Positions 51,655 through 60,494 of a stretch of 64,000 nt of DNA are shown piece after piece. A model generated the notes under the pieces. The model saw only the letters and a list, made by a program, of their open reading frames with translations, had not been told where the DNA came from and made no database searches. Position numbers and translations under genes: made by a program. Position 1 is the first letter of the stretch, and every line of letters starts with the position of its first letter. Source of the DNA: JAYOEY01 sp038120295 (GTDB lineage: Bacteria > Pseudomonadota > Alphaproteobacteria > MPNO01 > UBA2964); assembly GCA_038120295.1 (NCBI GenBank), contig JAYOLL010000011.1, positions 1 through 64,000 on the forward strand. Direction: 5' to 3'.

Positions 51655-53922
51655 ATGACGACTATGAATGTAACAACGGGGAAATTTGCGGCGGGTTTCA
51701 AGGGCTGGATTCCAGGCCTCCTGTTTGCATCGATGGCGGCAGCCGCCGTGTTTTTTGTGGCGGGGCCTGCGTTCGCGCAACAGGCGCAGCAGGCTGTGCA
51801 AGATATCTCTCTTATGAAGGAAGCCGGTCAGGCTCTGAAGATCCTTTTTACGTTTGAACGTCTCGGCTTTCTCGCCCTCGGGGTGCTTCTGGGGCTGGTC
51901 GTCGGCGTGATACCGGGCCTTGGCGGTCTTGTGGGGCTGTCGCTCCTTCTTCCGTTTACCTTTGACATGGACGCTTACACGGCCCTAGCGCTCCTGATGG
52001 GTCTGCAGGCCGTCACCGTGACGTCGGACACGATCCCGGCGGTCATGTTCGGCGTGCCGGGAACCGTCGGGTCGGCGGCAACCATCCTTGACGGTTATCC
52101 CATGTCGCGTAAGGGCGAAGCCGGTCGAGCCTATGGCGCGGCCTTCTCCGCATCGGTGCTTGGCGGGCTCTGGGGCGCGCTGCTGCTCGGTGTCAGCATT
52201 CCGATCCTGCGTCCTCTGATGCTTGAGATCGGGTCGCCGGAACTTCTGTCATTCTGCATCTTCGGCCTGTCTCTGGCATCGGTTCTGTCGGGCGGTTCGC
52301 TGCTCAAGGGGCTGGCCGGCGCCTGTATCGGTCTTCTGATCGCAACAGCCGGCGACGACCCGCAGACGGGTACCCTTCGATGGACGTTCGATTCCCTTTA
52401 TCTTTGGGACGGGCTGCCCGTGGTGCCGCTGGCGCTCGGACTGTTCGCCATTCCCGAACTGGCCGATCTTGCCATCCAGCAGAAATCGATAGCTGCTGAG
52501 GGTGAGAATACCGAGGTCAATGACAGCCAGATGGTCGGCGTCAAGGATGTGTTCAAGAACTGGTGGCTCGTCCTGCGGTGCGCGACGATCGGCGCCGGTC
52601 TTGGCGCGGTGCCCGGCATCGGCGCCTCGGTGGTCGACTGGATCGCCTACGGTCATGCCGCCCGAACGGAAAAGGACGCAGGCCTTACCTTCGGCAAGGG
52701 CGACGTTCGCGGCGTGATTGCCTCCGAATCGTCGAACAACGCCAAGGAGGGCGGCGCGCTGGTTCCGACCATCGCGTTCGGCGTTCCCGGCTCGGCCTCC
52801 ATGGCCCTGATCCTGGGTGCATTCCTGATCCACGGTCTGGTCCCGGGACCGGACATGGTCACCAAGAAACTCGACGTCACCTACACGATGGTCTGGTCGG
52901 TCGCTCTTGCGAATATCATCGGGGCAGGGATCTGCTTCACGTTCGCCCAGCAGCTTGCCAAGCTGGCCCTTGTCCGGCCCGGCATTCTGGTGCCGATCGT
53001 CATCGGGGTGGTGTTTGTCGGCGCGTTCCAGGGATCGCGTCAGTGGGGCGACATCTGGGCGCTGCTTGGCTTCGGCGTGCTTGGCTTCATCATGAAGCGC
53101 CTTCGCTGGCCGCGTCCGCCTCTGGTGCTCGGCTTCGTGCTCGGCGGCCTTGTCGAACGCTATATGTTCATCTCGGTCGAACGGTACGGCGCGCAGTGGA
53201 CATACGACATTGCCGAGTTCCCGGTCGTTGTCGTCATGTTCGTCATCACCTTCTGGGGCATCATGTCGCCGCTGATCAGGGATTACCGGGAGAAGCGGAA
53301 GGCCATCGCCACCGGCACGCATGTCGATCAGGTCATGTCGTTCAGGTTCAGCAAGACCGGGTTCGACATGGACTTCATGTTTGGCGCTGCCGTACTGGCG
53401 CTCTTCGTTGTGGAACTCTACATCTCTTCGCAGTGGGAGTTCGGCGCGCGCCTGGTGCCGCAAGTTGTCGGCTATCTGGCCGTGATCATCGTCGGTCTCT
53501 TCCTGTTAGCCAAGCTCTTCTACCAGAAGGGCCCGCGGAAGGCAGAAGTGCGTGACGGTTCCGGTACCGAGGTGGTTCAGGACGCCGAGCAGACCGATGT
53601 CCATTTCGACATCGTGGTCGACTTCGGCGACCTGACGAAGGAAACCATCACCCGTCGGGCGCTGGCCTATTTCGGGTGGTGCTTCGCCTTCTTCATCGCT
53701 GCTGCGGTTATCGGCCTGTTGCCGTCGATGTTCTTCTTCCTGGTTGGCTATATGCGCCTCTGGGGCAAGGCATCCTGGACAGTAACGCTGAGCATCGCCT
53801 GCTCGCTGTGGGCGTTCTGTTACTTCCTGTTCCATCACATCCTGATTATCCCGTGGCCGCAGACAGTTGTCGGGGACATGTTCCCGGTTCTGCGGACCAT
53901 CAACTGGGCGAACCTGTTCTAG
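51655..53922 (+). CDS. TctA-TctB fusion, membrane unit of a tripartite tricarboxylate-type transporter
   Basis: 755 residues. Residues about 10-42 look like a signal peptide ending AFAQQ. A TctA domain runs from about 70 to 555: LGVLLGLVVGVIPGLGGLVG, SDTIPAVMFGVPGTVGSAATILDG, and the second-half IAFGVPGSASMALILGAF. From about 565 to 755 a four-helix region (DFMFGAAVLALFVVELYI through IPWPQTVVGDMF) resembles TctB, the small subunit normally encoded separately. It should be an inner-membrane ion-coupled importer for acids delivered by TctC-type SBPs. No SBP is adjacent; four orphans lie elsewhere in the window. Confidence 0.88.
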   Translation: MTTMNVTTGKFAAGFKGWIPGLLFASMAAAAVFFVAGPAFAQQAQQAVQDISLMKEAGQALKILFTFERLGFLALGVLLGLVVGVIPGLGGLVGLSLLLPFTFDMDAYTALALLMGLQAVTVTSDTIPAVMFGVPGTVGSAATILDGYPMSRKGEAGRAYGAAFSASVLGGLWGALLLGVSIPILRPLMLEIGSPELLSFCIFGLSLASVLSGGSLLKGLAGACIGLLIATAGDDPQTGTLRWTFDSLYLWDGLPVVPLALGLFAIPELADLAIQQKSIAAEGENTEVNDSQMVGVKDVFKNWWLVLRCATIGAGLGAVPGIGASVVDWIAYGHAARTEKDAGLTFGKGDVRGVIASESSNNAKEGGALVPTIAFGVPGSASMALILGAFLIHGLVPGPDMVTKKLDVTYTMVWSVALANIIGAGICFTFAQQLAKLALVRPGILVPIVIGVVFVGAFQGSRQWGDIWALLGFGVLGFIMKRLRWPRPPLVLGFVLGGLVERYMFISVERYGAQWTYDIAEFPVVVVMFVITFWGIMSPLIRDYREKRKAIATGTHVDQVMSFRFSKTGFDMDFMFGAAVLALFVVELYISSQWEFGARLVPQVVGYLAVIIVGLFLLAKLFYQKGPRKAEVRDGSGTEVVQDAEQTDVHFDIVVDFGDLTKETITRRALAYFGWCFAFFIAAAVIGLLPSMFFFLVGYMRLWGKASWTVTLSIACSLWAFCYFLFHHILIIPWPQTVVGDMFPVLRTINWANLF

Positions 53923-53994
53923 GCTCGTCGGTTCAGGAAACGATTGGCGGGGGGGGGGTTGGTGGCCCGCGGGGGTGGGTGGGGGGGGGGGGTA

Positions 53995-54004
53995 NNNNNN
54001 NNNN
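53995..54004. other. Assembly gap (10 N) with poor flanking sequence
   Basis: Ten N lie between homopolymer-rich tracts (G9, G12 before; T8 and G runs after, up to about 54110) that do not resemble the rest of the window. The true gap length is unknown, so gene content between 53923 and 54141 should not be trusted. Confidence 0.95.
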
Positions 54005-54141
54005 TTGTGGGGCACTGTGTCCGGGTTCTGCGCAAAAACACGGGGGCTAACTTTTTTTTGGGTGGTGGTTTACTCACCCTTTGGGCGCGGTTTTCTTGCG
54101 ACGCCGGCGCTTTTCGTTGGGGGCTGGCTAAACGCCAATTC

Positions 54142-54717
54142 ATGAAGTTCTGGATCACATCGCTTTGTAAGGGCCTAAGGGCCATCGTGTGGGACCGCTT
54201 CTTTGCGCTGGCCGCTATCGCGGCGGCCGCCAGCGGCGCGCTTCTCTATGAGCTGAAGGGGGCTGATGCGGTTTACGCCGCCCTTGAAGACGATATTCCT
54301 GTTTTCACGCTGCTGGTGCTGTTTCTGCCCGCAGTCCTGATGCTGGCGGCGATCATCGAGGTCATGCTGCCAAAGGGGCTGGTGGAGCGTTGGCTGGGGG
54401 CAGGGTCGGGTTTCAGGGGCATTATGGTCGCAACGTTCGCCGGCGCCTTCACGCCGGGCGGGCCATTCGTCTCCTTTCCGCTCGTGCTGGCGCTCTACCG
54501 GGCGGGCGCGGCATGGGCGCCGCTGGTCACCTACATCACCTCCTGGTCGATCCTGTCGATGGTGCGGACTCTGGTATTCGAGGTTCCGCTGGTCGGGGTA
54601 GAGCTTCCCATGGTGCGTTATCTCGCCTGCATTCTTTTGCCGCCGGTTGCCGGTGTGACCGCCCAGTTCATCACGCGTTTCTACCGCCCGCCGGAGGAAG
54701 GGATAGGCAGGAAATGA
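54142..54717 (+). CDS. Permease half-protein, first half (ArsP/YraQ-like)
   Basis: 191 residues from ATG 54142 with about five hydrophobic helices. GAFTPGGPFVSFPLVLALYRAG resembles the G-x-P-x-G/P-A-L core of COG0701-type permeases (YraQ, ArsP), which are normally about 330-350 residues with two such repeats. Only one repeat is here; the second is in the next gene, overlapping by ATGA. The start is uncertain because the region just upstream is beside an assembly gap. Transported substrate unknown. Confidence 0.65.
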   Translation: MKFWITSLCKGLRAIVWDRFFALAAIAAAASGALLYELKGADAVYAALEDDIPVFTLLVLFLPAVLMLAAIIEVMLPKGLVERWLGAGSGFRGIMVATFAGAFTPGGPFVSFPLVLALYRAGAAWAPLVTYITSWSILSMVRTLVFEVPLVGVELPMVRYLACILLPPVAGVTAQFITRFYRPPEEGIGRK

Positions 54718-55217
54718 TCGTCGTCTTTTCCATTCTCTGGGGCGTCGTGGCCGCCATTCTGTTCACAACGTGGCGCAGGCGGCCCGAGCTGATTCCCGAA
54801 ATCCTGAAAAGGTTCCGGTCGAACGGCCGGATTTTCGTCGGGGTCGTTCCGCTGGCATTGCTGGCGGCCGGCTTTCTTGCACCGCTGGTGCCAAGCGATC
54901 TCGTCGGCCGGTGGCTGGGGGACGAGGCGGGAGTTGCCGGGTTGTTCATCGGGATGCTGGCGGGCTGGTGCCTGCCGGTCCCGCCGGTGATCTTCTATCC
55001 GGTCATCGCGGTTCTGCTGAAAGCCGGCGCCGGTCTTCCCCAACTCGTTGCGCTCATCGTGGCGTGGAACGTGTTCGCCCTGCATCGAACGCTGCCCATG
55101 GAACTCCCGCTCATGGGCGGCTATTTCGTGTCATTGCGCCTGATGTCGAGCATCGTTCTTCCCGTCGTTGCCGGGTTTGCGGCGATGGGCATCGTTGAAT
55201 TGCTGGGCCTGGGATAA
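54714..55217 (+). CDS. Permease half-protein, second half (ArsP/YraQ-like)
   Basis: 167 residues. GMLAGWCLPVPPVIFYPVIAVLLKAGAG mirrors the core of the preceding gene (GAFTPGGPFVSFPLVLALYRAG), as the second repeat of the permease fold would. ATG overlaps the previous TGA as ATGA, a normal coupled start. The pair totals 358 residues, the size of one ordinary permease, so either two half-subunits assemble or a frameshift split one gene. The clean ATGA favours a natural split. Confidence 0.65.
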   Translation: MIVVFSILWGVVAAILFTTWRRRPELIPEILKRFRSNGRIFVGVVPLALLAAGFLAPLVPSDLVGRWLGDEAGVAGLFIGMLAGWCLPVPPVIFYPVIAVLLKAGAGLPQLVALIVAWNVFALHRTLPMELPLMGGYFVSLRLMSSIVLPVVAGFAAMGIVELLGLG

Positions 55218-55293
55218 CGCTTGCCGGACAATGTTGCGCGGTCGGCGACATTCCCTAAGATACGGGCTCCGAAAATTGGAACAGGGTTGGAAG

Positions 55294-56829
55294 ATGTCTG
55301 TCGATTACGAGACTTTCGACGAGGAATTCGACGTGGTGGTTGTCGGGTTCGGTTTCGCGGGCGGCGTCACGGCGATTGAAGCGCATGACACGGGCGCGAA
55401 GGTGCTGATTGTCGAGAAGATGCCGGATCCGGGCGGTGTTTCCATCTGCTCGCATGGCGCGATCTGTTCGACGCGCAATCCAGATGGCGCCTTCGAATAT
55501 CTGAAGGCGACCAATTCCGGTCGCACGCCCGATTCGGTTCTGCGGGCGCTGGCCGACGGCATGAAGGACAACGAGGCGCACGCGCGCAAGCTCGCGGAAG
55601 TAACAGGGGCCGAGTTCATGATCCGGGAGCGCGGGGGCAATTACCCGCTGCCCGGCGAGAACGATTTTTACTACACGCAGATTACCGAGATTCCGAATTT
55701 CGATGCGTCCCAGGTATATCCGCAGGTAAAGGGCCGACCGGCCGGGCCGATGGTGTTCTACATGCTGCAGCGGAATGTCGAGGAACGCGGCATCGAGGTT
55801 CGGCTAGAAACGCCCGCACAATCTCTCATCGCGACGCCCGAGGGTGAGGTGCGCGGCATCGTTGTCGAAAATCCGGACGGCGAGACGGTTCGTATCCGTA
55901 CACGCAGGGGGGTAGTTCTGGCCTGCGGCGGGTTCGAGGCGAACAAGGAAATGCAGGAACAGTTCTGGCAGATCGTACCTGTCTATTCGGCGGCCAGCGC
56001 CGGCAATACCGGCGACGGCATTCGTATGGCGCAGTCGCTTGGCGCCAAGCTTTGGCATATGTGGCATTTCCACGGCTCCTACGGCTTTTTGCACACCGAC
56101 CGGGAAGAATTTCCCTATGGAATTCGGGTGAAGCGCTTCCCGGACTGGATTCCGGGCAAGGAACAGCGTGCTGTGGTGCAGGCGCCCTGGATCATCGTCG
56201 ATCAGACAGCAAAACGCTTCATGAACGAGTTTCCGCCCTACGTCCAGGATACGGGCTGGCGACCGTTCGAGAAGTACGACCCGGTAACGCAGAGCTTTCC
56301 GCGTATCCCGGCCTATCTCATCTATGATGAACTCGGCCGGCGACGTTTTCCGATGGGCAATCCTGCCTATAACGACCGCGCCATGTCCTATTCGTGGAGC
56401 CAGGACAATCTGGCGGAGATCGATCTCGGCATCATCACCAAGGCGGATTCAATTCCGGAACTCGCCGAGAAGCTGGGGCTTGATCCCGACACGCTACAGG
56501 AGACGTTCGATCGGTGGAACGAGCTCTGCGTCGACAAGAACGATGTCGATCAGGGGCGCCCCGCCGGCACAATGATGAAGATTCAGCGTCCGCCCTATTA
56601 TGCCGGGGAAATCTGGCCGGTCCTGTCGAATACGCAGGGCGGCCCCGAACATGACGAAAAACAGCGCATCATCAACGTGCGCAATGAACCCATCTCCAGA
56701 TTGTATGCCGCCGGCGAATGCGGCTCGTCCTTCGGTCATCTCTATCTGGCCGGCGGCAACATCGCCGAATGCTTCGTGACCGGCCGAATCGCCGGACGCG
56801 AGGTCGCGAACCAGCCGCCGCTAAATTAA
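55294..56829 (+). CDS. FAD-dependent oxidoreductase (fumarate reductase/succinate dehydrogenase flavoprotein-like)
   Basis: I start at ATG 55294 (511 aa). FAD-binding VVVVGFGFAGGVTAIEAHD and VLIVEKMPDPGGVS at the N terminus; MVFYMLQRNVEERGIEVR mid-protein; C-terminal LYAAGECGSSFGHLYLAGGNIAECFVTGR. This places it with FAD_binding_2 enzymes such as fumarate reductases, ketosteroid dehydrogenases and related ene-reductases. It has no signal peptide or heme motif. A reductive or dehydrogenating step on an unsaturated acid is plausible. It lies 76 bases after the permease halves. Confidence 0.85.
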   Translation: MSVDYETFDEEFDVVVVGFGFAGGVTAIEAHDTGAKVLIVEKMPDPGGVSICSHGAICSTRNPDGAFEYLKATNSGRTPDSVLRALADGMKDNEAHARKLAEVTGAEFMIRERGGNYPLPGENDFYYTQITEIPNFDASQVYPQVKGRPAGPMVFYMLQRNVEERGIEVRLETPAQSLIATPEGEVRGIVVENPDGETVRIRTRRGVVLACGGFEANKEMQEQFWQIVPVYSAASAGNTGDGIRMAQSLGAKLWHMWHFHGSYGFLHTDREEFPYGIRVKRFPDWIPGKEQRAVVQAPWIIVDQTAKRFMNEFPPYVQDTGWRPFEKYDPVTQSFPRIPAYLIYDELGRRRFPMGNPAYNDRAMSYSWSQDNLAEIDLGIITKADSIPELAEKLGLDPDTLQETFDRWNELCVDKNDVDQGRPAGTMMKIQRPPYYAGEIWPVLSNTQGGPEHDEKQRIINVRNEPISRLYAAGECGSSFGHLYLAGGNIAECFVTGRIAGREVANQPPLN

Positions 56830-56931
56830 CCGGTGTTTTCCCAACCGCCGGCATTTTTTGCTTCAGGTTAAAGCGCTGCCGGTCGATATGACGATAATTC
56901 TCCTGTTCTCGGCAGTGCAGGAGACTTATCG

Positions 56932-57399
56932 TTGTCAGAATCTTCTTTTCGCGAGGTCATCACCATCGATGGCCGCAACATTACCCTGAACCATCAGAAA
57001 TCCCCGCTTGCAGAACGGGAGGTCGCCGACGCGAGCGATTCGCTGCTGATGATCGACTCTTTCGATCCTGCCTTCAGGCCCGAGAATTACAACAAGGCGG
57101 ATGGTTCGCCGCTCCGCATGTTCGACGCCGCGTCGGTCAAGGTAGACCTTTCCAAGCGCAGCAAGGAGGATATGGGCTTCTGGCATCGCAACTGCGATTA
57201 CCACGAAATCATTTTCTGCGTTCGCGGCGCCCTGCGCTGGGAAACCGAAATCGGTACCGTTACCCTGAAAGAGGGCAGCATGATCCTGATCCCGTAAGGG
57301 ATCGTCCATCGCTCCATGTTGTGCGAAGAGTCGGTGGAAGAAAACGTTCTTCTCGAACTCAAGATCGCCGAAGAACTCTCTTTTGTCGGCAGCAACTGA
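56932..57399 (+). pseudogene. Cupin-like gene interrupted by an in-frame TAA
   Basis: The frame starts at a TTG (56932) after CAGGAG and encodes a cupin: FWHRNCDYHEIIFCVRGALRWETEIG is the metal-binding first motif (His residues, Glu) and GTVTLKEGSMILIP leads into the second. At 57295-57297 the codon after ILIP is TAA. The same frame then continues for 33 more sense codons (GIVHRSMLCEESVEEN...) to TGA at 57397-57399. The continuation contains the GI-x-H-R-S that completes the second cupin motif, so the stop truncates a real 155-codon gene. A point mutation (for example from AAA, CAA or TAT) or a sequencing error is likeliest. Confidence 0.8.
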
Positions 57400-57540
57400 T
57401 CGCCGGAAAATGTCAGGATTGTCTTTTGGACTGCTCTCCAACCCCTTGCGCCCAAACTAGATTCCGCTCACCATACGGTAGCGTATAGTCGGTCGGATTT
57501 TTTCGGCGGACCAATAACCGGGAAAAATGGGGAGAGCTTC

Positions 57541-59226
57541 GTGGCGACGAAGGCGAAAGACGCGAAAGCGGGCGAAAAGGCGTATGGCGGAAAGGGTTAT
57601 CCCGATTTTCAGGATCACCTGACGTCCTTGCGCGAGGCCGGGCTGGTTCACGATATCTCGGAACCGGTCAACAAGGACACGGAGATGCATCCGCTGGTCC
57701 GTTGGCAGTTCCGTGGCGGCATTCTGGAACCCGACCGCAAGGCCTTCGTTTTCGATAACATCACCTGCTCGCGCGGGCGCAGCTACGACCTGCCGGTCGC
57801 GGTCGGAGCGCTGTCCGCCAACCGGAAGATCTATTCCATCGGGATCGGCGCAGAGGAAGCCGATATCGGTCGTACCTGGAGCGCTGCGATCGCCAACCCT
57901 GTTGCGCCGCGCGAAATTACCGATGCGCCCTGTCATGAGGTCGTGATCGAGGGGAGCGATCTCGAAGGGGAAGGGAAGGGCCTCGACGCATTGCCCATCC
58001 CGATTTCGACCCCGGGATTCGATTCCGCGCCCTATTTCACGGCGACCGGCTGCATATCTCGCGACCCGGAGACAGGTACGCAGAATGTCGGCACTTACCG
58101 CGCCGGGCTGAAGTCGTCGACGCGACTTGCAGTCCGCATGTCTGCGCGCGCCGGCGGAGCGGAGGGCCATATTCACTGGCGCAAGTACCGCGAGCGCGGC
58201 GAGAAAATGCCGATGGCGATCATTCTCGGCTGTCCGCCGTCGGTCGCCTATTGCGCGCCCCAGAAACTGCGTATCGGCGTCGAGGAGATGGCGGTCGCCG
58301 GCGGCATTGTCGGCTGTCCGATCAATGTCGTGAAAGGCAGGACGGTAGATCTCCTGATTCCGGCTGAATCGGAAATCGTCATCGAGGGATATATCGATCC
58401 CGAGTACCTGGAGCCCGAAGCGCCCTTCGGCGAGAGCCACGGTCATATCGCGCTTGAGGACTACAACAACATCATGGAGGTCACGGCGATTACTTACCGG
58501 AAGAATGCCGTGATCGCTTCCATCATCTCGCAGGTTACGCCGTCTGAATCGTCGGTTATCAAGCGGGTCGCCTACGAACCGATATGGTTCGACCATCTTT
58601 ATAACGGCCTCGGCATCAAGGGGATAAAACGCGTCTCGATGCACGAGCCGTTGACCAATATCCGCCGGGTCGTGTTTCTGGTCTTCGACCGGGGCGTACC
58701 GACAACTGAAATCTGGCGTGGGCTATACGGCGCCGCACAGCTCAACGCGTCGGTCGGCAAGTACGTTATCGCTGTGAATGAGGATATCGACCCGGACAAT
58801 GGCGATGCGGTGTTCTGGGCGCTGGCCTACCGGTCCAACCCGGCGCTCGATGTGCAGATATTGCCGCATCGGGACAAGGGGCACGGGCCCAAGAGTGACC
58901 TTCGGGGCGGGCGCGAGGAGGCGACGATGTTGATCGACGCGACGCTCAAGGCAGATATGCCGCCGATCGCCTTGCCCAAACGGGAATTTATGGAAGGCGC
59001 CAAGGAACTCTGGGAAAGCCTCGGTCTGCCGCCGCTTAAACCGGAAAGCCCGTGGCATGGCTATTCGCTCGGCGACTGGACCGAGGAATGGGACCAGATG
59101 GCGAAACGCGCAGCCGCAGGCGACTATCTGGAGAACGGCCGCCGCAGTGCCCAGTACCGGCGCAACGATGTTGCGCCCAACACCTCGATCCGCGATGTCC
59201 CCGGCGGACCGTTCGACAATAAGTAG
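57541..59226 (+). CDS. UbiD-family decarboxylase, paralogue 5 (divergent, longer)
   Basis: 561 residues from a GTG preceded by GGGGAGAG. It shares NVGTYR (metal Asn, Arg) and EAPFGE with both catalytic glutamates, and SEIVIEG. The loop carrying the usual metal His is different and longer (SARAGGAEGHIHWRKY instead of SPGKHGRIHRDKY), and the chain is about 65 residues longer at both ends. It therefore belongs to another UbiD subgroup than paralogues 1-4. A TetR-type regulator follows 18 bases on. Substrate unknown; prFMN must come from elsewhere. Confidence 0.9.
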   Translation: MATKAKDAKAGEKAYGGKGYPDFQDHLTSLREAGLVHDISEPVNKDTEMHPLVRWQFRGGILEPDRKAFVFDNITCSRGRSYDLPVAVGALSANRKIYSIGIGAEEADIGRTWSAAIANPVAPREITDAPCHEVVIEGSDLEGEGKGLDALPIPISTPGFDSAPYFTATGCISRDPETGTQNVGTYRAGLKSSTRLAVRMSARAGGAEGHIHWRKYRERGEKMPMAIILGCPPSVAYCAPQKLRIGVEEMAVAGGIVGCPINVVKGRTVDLLIPAESEIVIEGYIDPEYLEPEAPFGESHGHIALEDYNNIMEVTAITYRKNAVIASIISQVTPSESSVIKRVAYEPIWFDHLYNGLGIKGIKRVSMHEPLTNIRRVVFLVFDRGVPTTEIWRGLYGAAQLNASVGKYVIAVNEDIDPDNGDAVFWALAYRSNPALDVQILPHRDKGHGPKSDLRGGREEATMLIDATLKADMPPIALPKREFMEGAKELWESLGLPPLKPESPWHGYSLGDWTEEWDQMAKRAAAGDYLENGRRSAQYRRNDVAPNTSIRDVPGGPFDNK

Positions 59227-59244
59227 GTCAGCGGGGCGCGGACA

Positions 59245-59784
59245 ATGAGCGTCAGTCGCGAAGACTGGGTAGATGCGGCCTGGAAAGCGCTTGGCGAGCA
59301 TGGCGTAGAGGGCGTCCGCGTTGAAAGACTGGCGCGCAGCCTCGGCGTCACCAAAGGCAGTTTTTACTGGCATTTCAAGAACCGGCAGGCGCTGATCGAT
59401 GCATTGCTGAGCCGCTGGTTCGGCCTGCGTGAGGAAGATCGGCCGGATTTCATCGCCAGTACGCCCGATCCTGCAGAACGTCTCTGGAAGGTGATCGAGC
59501 GTGGAATCACGCGGGGAACGCGCGGTCAGGCGGCGGCTCTTCGGCTATGGGCGCAGAAGAACAAGGTGATCGCCGAAAAGATCGCGCGCGCCGACAATTA
59601 TCGGCGTCATTTCTTTGCCGAGCAGTTTCGTGCGCTGGGGTTCGAAGACAGTACAGCGGAACTGCGCGCCGATCTTTATATGGCGACCATTACCGCAGAG
59701 TTCCTTCACAGCGGCTTCTACGATCAGGAGGACCGCCTGGCGCTGGCCCGAAAGAAGCATGACGGGCTTGTAAGTCACCGCTAA
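59245..59784 (+). CDS. TetR/AcrR-family transcriptional regulator
   Basis: 179 residues. The helix-turn-helix lies at residues about 25-55 (VERLARSLGVTKGSFYWHFKNRQALIDALL region), with the typical GSFYWHF recognition helix. The C-terminal ligand domain is anonymous. It follows UbiD 5 closely on the same strand and probably regulates that gene. Its 3' end overlaps the DUF3047 gene by 4 bases in opposite orientation. Confidence 0.92.
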   Translation: MSVSREDWVDAAWKALGEHGVEGVRVERLARSLGVTKGSFYWHFKNRQALIDALLSRWFGLREEDRPDFIASTPDPAERLWKVIERGITRGTRGQAAALRLWAQKNKVIAEKIARADNYRRHFFAEQFRALGFEDSTAELRADLYMATITAEFLHSGFYDQEDRLALARKKHDGLVSHR

Positions 59785-60482
59785 CGCGCCATCTGGTTCG
59801 ACACGAATTTGATATCGGCGATTGCTGCCCGGGTCGTTGCGCAGGTGTCGTCGGTGTCGGCTGAAATCGCGACGAAGGCGGGAGGTGGCGCGTCGGTACC
59901 GAAAAGTCTCCTGAAGTCGGCGCGAATGTCGATCTCTTCCGACAGCCAGGTTCCTGTCGGTGAATTCCTGCCACGGAGAATGACGATATTGCCTCGTTCC
60001 GGGAGATGCGGATTGACGAAATTTTCGCCGTCGGCGTTGAGGCCGCTCCACATATAGCTGATGACCTGGCCCGGCGGCGGGGCTCCCAGCATGGAAGCGA
60101 TCCCGGACCTGAGAGAGTGCCAGAAGCCCGAGGCGGAATCCGGCGGGGCAAACCAGACATGCAGGGCGACAGGTCTGTCGCTGCCCTTCATGCTTGCGTC
60201 TGTCGCTATGCCCGATCTGTCAACTTTCCAGCGCCAGCGCAGGCGCGAGAAAGCCTTGTCTTTTTCAAGCGGGTGGTAAACCAGTGCGAAACCGCCCTCG
60301 CTTTCGATAAGGACTTCTCCTTCGCCATTTGGAACGAAACGGCTCGGTGGCACGCTGGGACGCGTGAGTTTCTGCCAGTGCGTGGAGTCGTTGACGGCGT
60401 TCAATGGAATTCGCTCGATGCTCGTCCCCGCGGCGGAGACAGGTAGAGCAAACGATATGAGAAGAATGGCGGTCTTAAGCAT
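59781..60482 (-). CDS. DUF3047 family exported protein
   Basis: 233 residues with a signal peptide ending PVSAAG. FALVYHPLEKDKAFSRLRWRWKVD, RPVALHVWFAPPD and GQVISYMWSGLNADGENFVNP are the characteristic DUF3047 segments. The fold resembles carbohydrate-binding-like beta sandwiches; the function is unknown. It lies 12 bases after the ferritin-like gene and probably forms an operon with it. Confidence 0.82.
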   Translation of the reverse strand: MLKTAILLISFALPVSAAGTSIERIPLNAVNDSTHWQKLTRPSVPPSRFVPNGEGEVLIESEGGFALVYHPLEKDKAFSRLRWRWKVDRSGIATDASMKGSDRPVALHVWFAPPDSASGFWHSLRSGIASMLGAPPPGQVISYMWSGLNADGENFVNPHLPERGNIVILRGRNSPTGTWLSEEIDIRADFRRLFGTDAPPPAFVAISADTDDTCATTRAAIADIKFVSNQMAR

Positions 60483-60494
60483 GGCCGGGGCCTG

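Noticed and set aside
53944..54141. An N-terminal extension of the first permease half reading through the N gap
   Set aside because: The frame crosses unknown bases and homopolymer-rich sequence; the translation is Gly/Trp-rich junk, so the ATG at 54142 is used.
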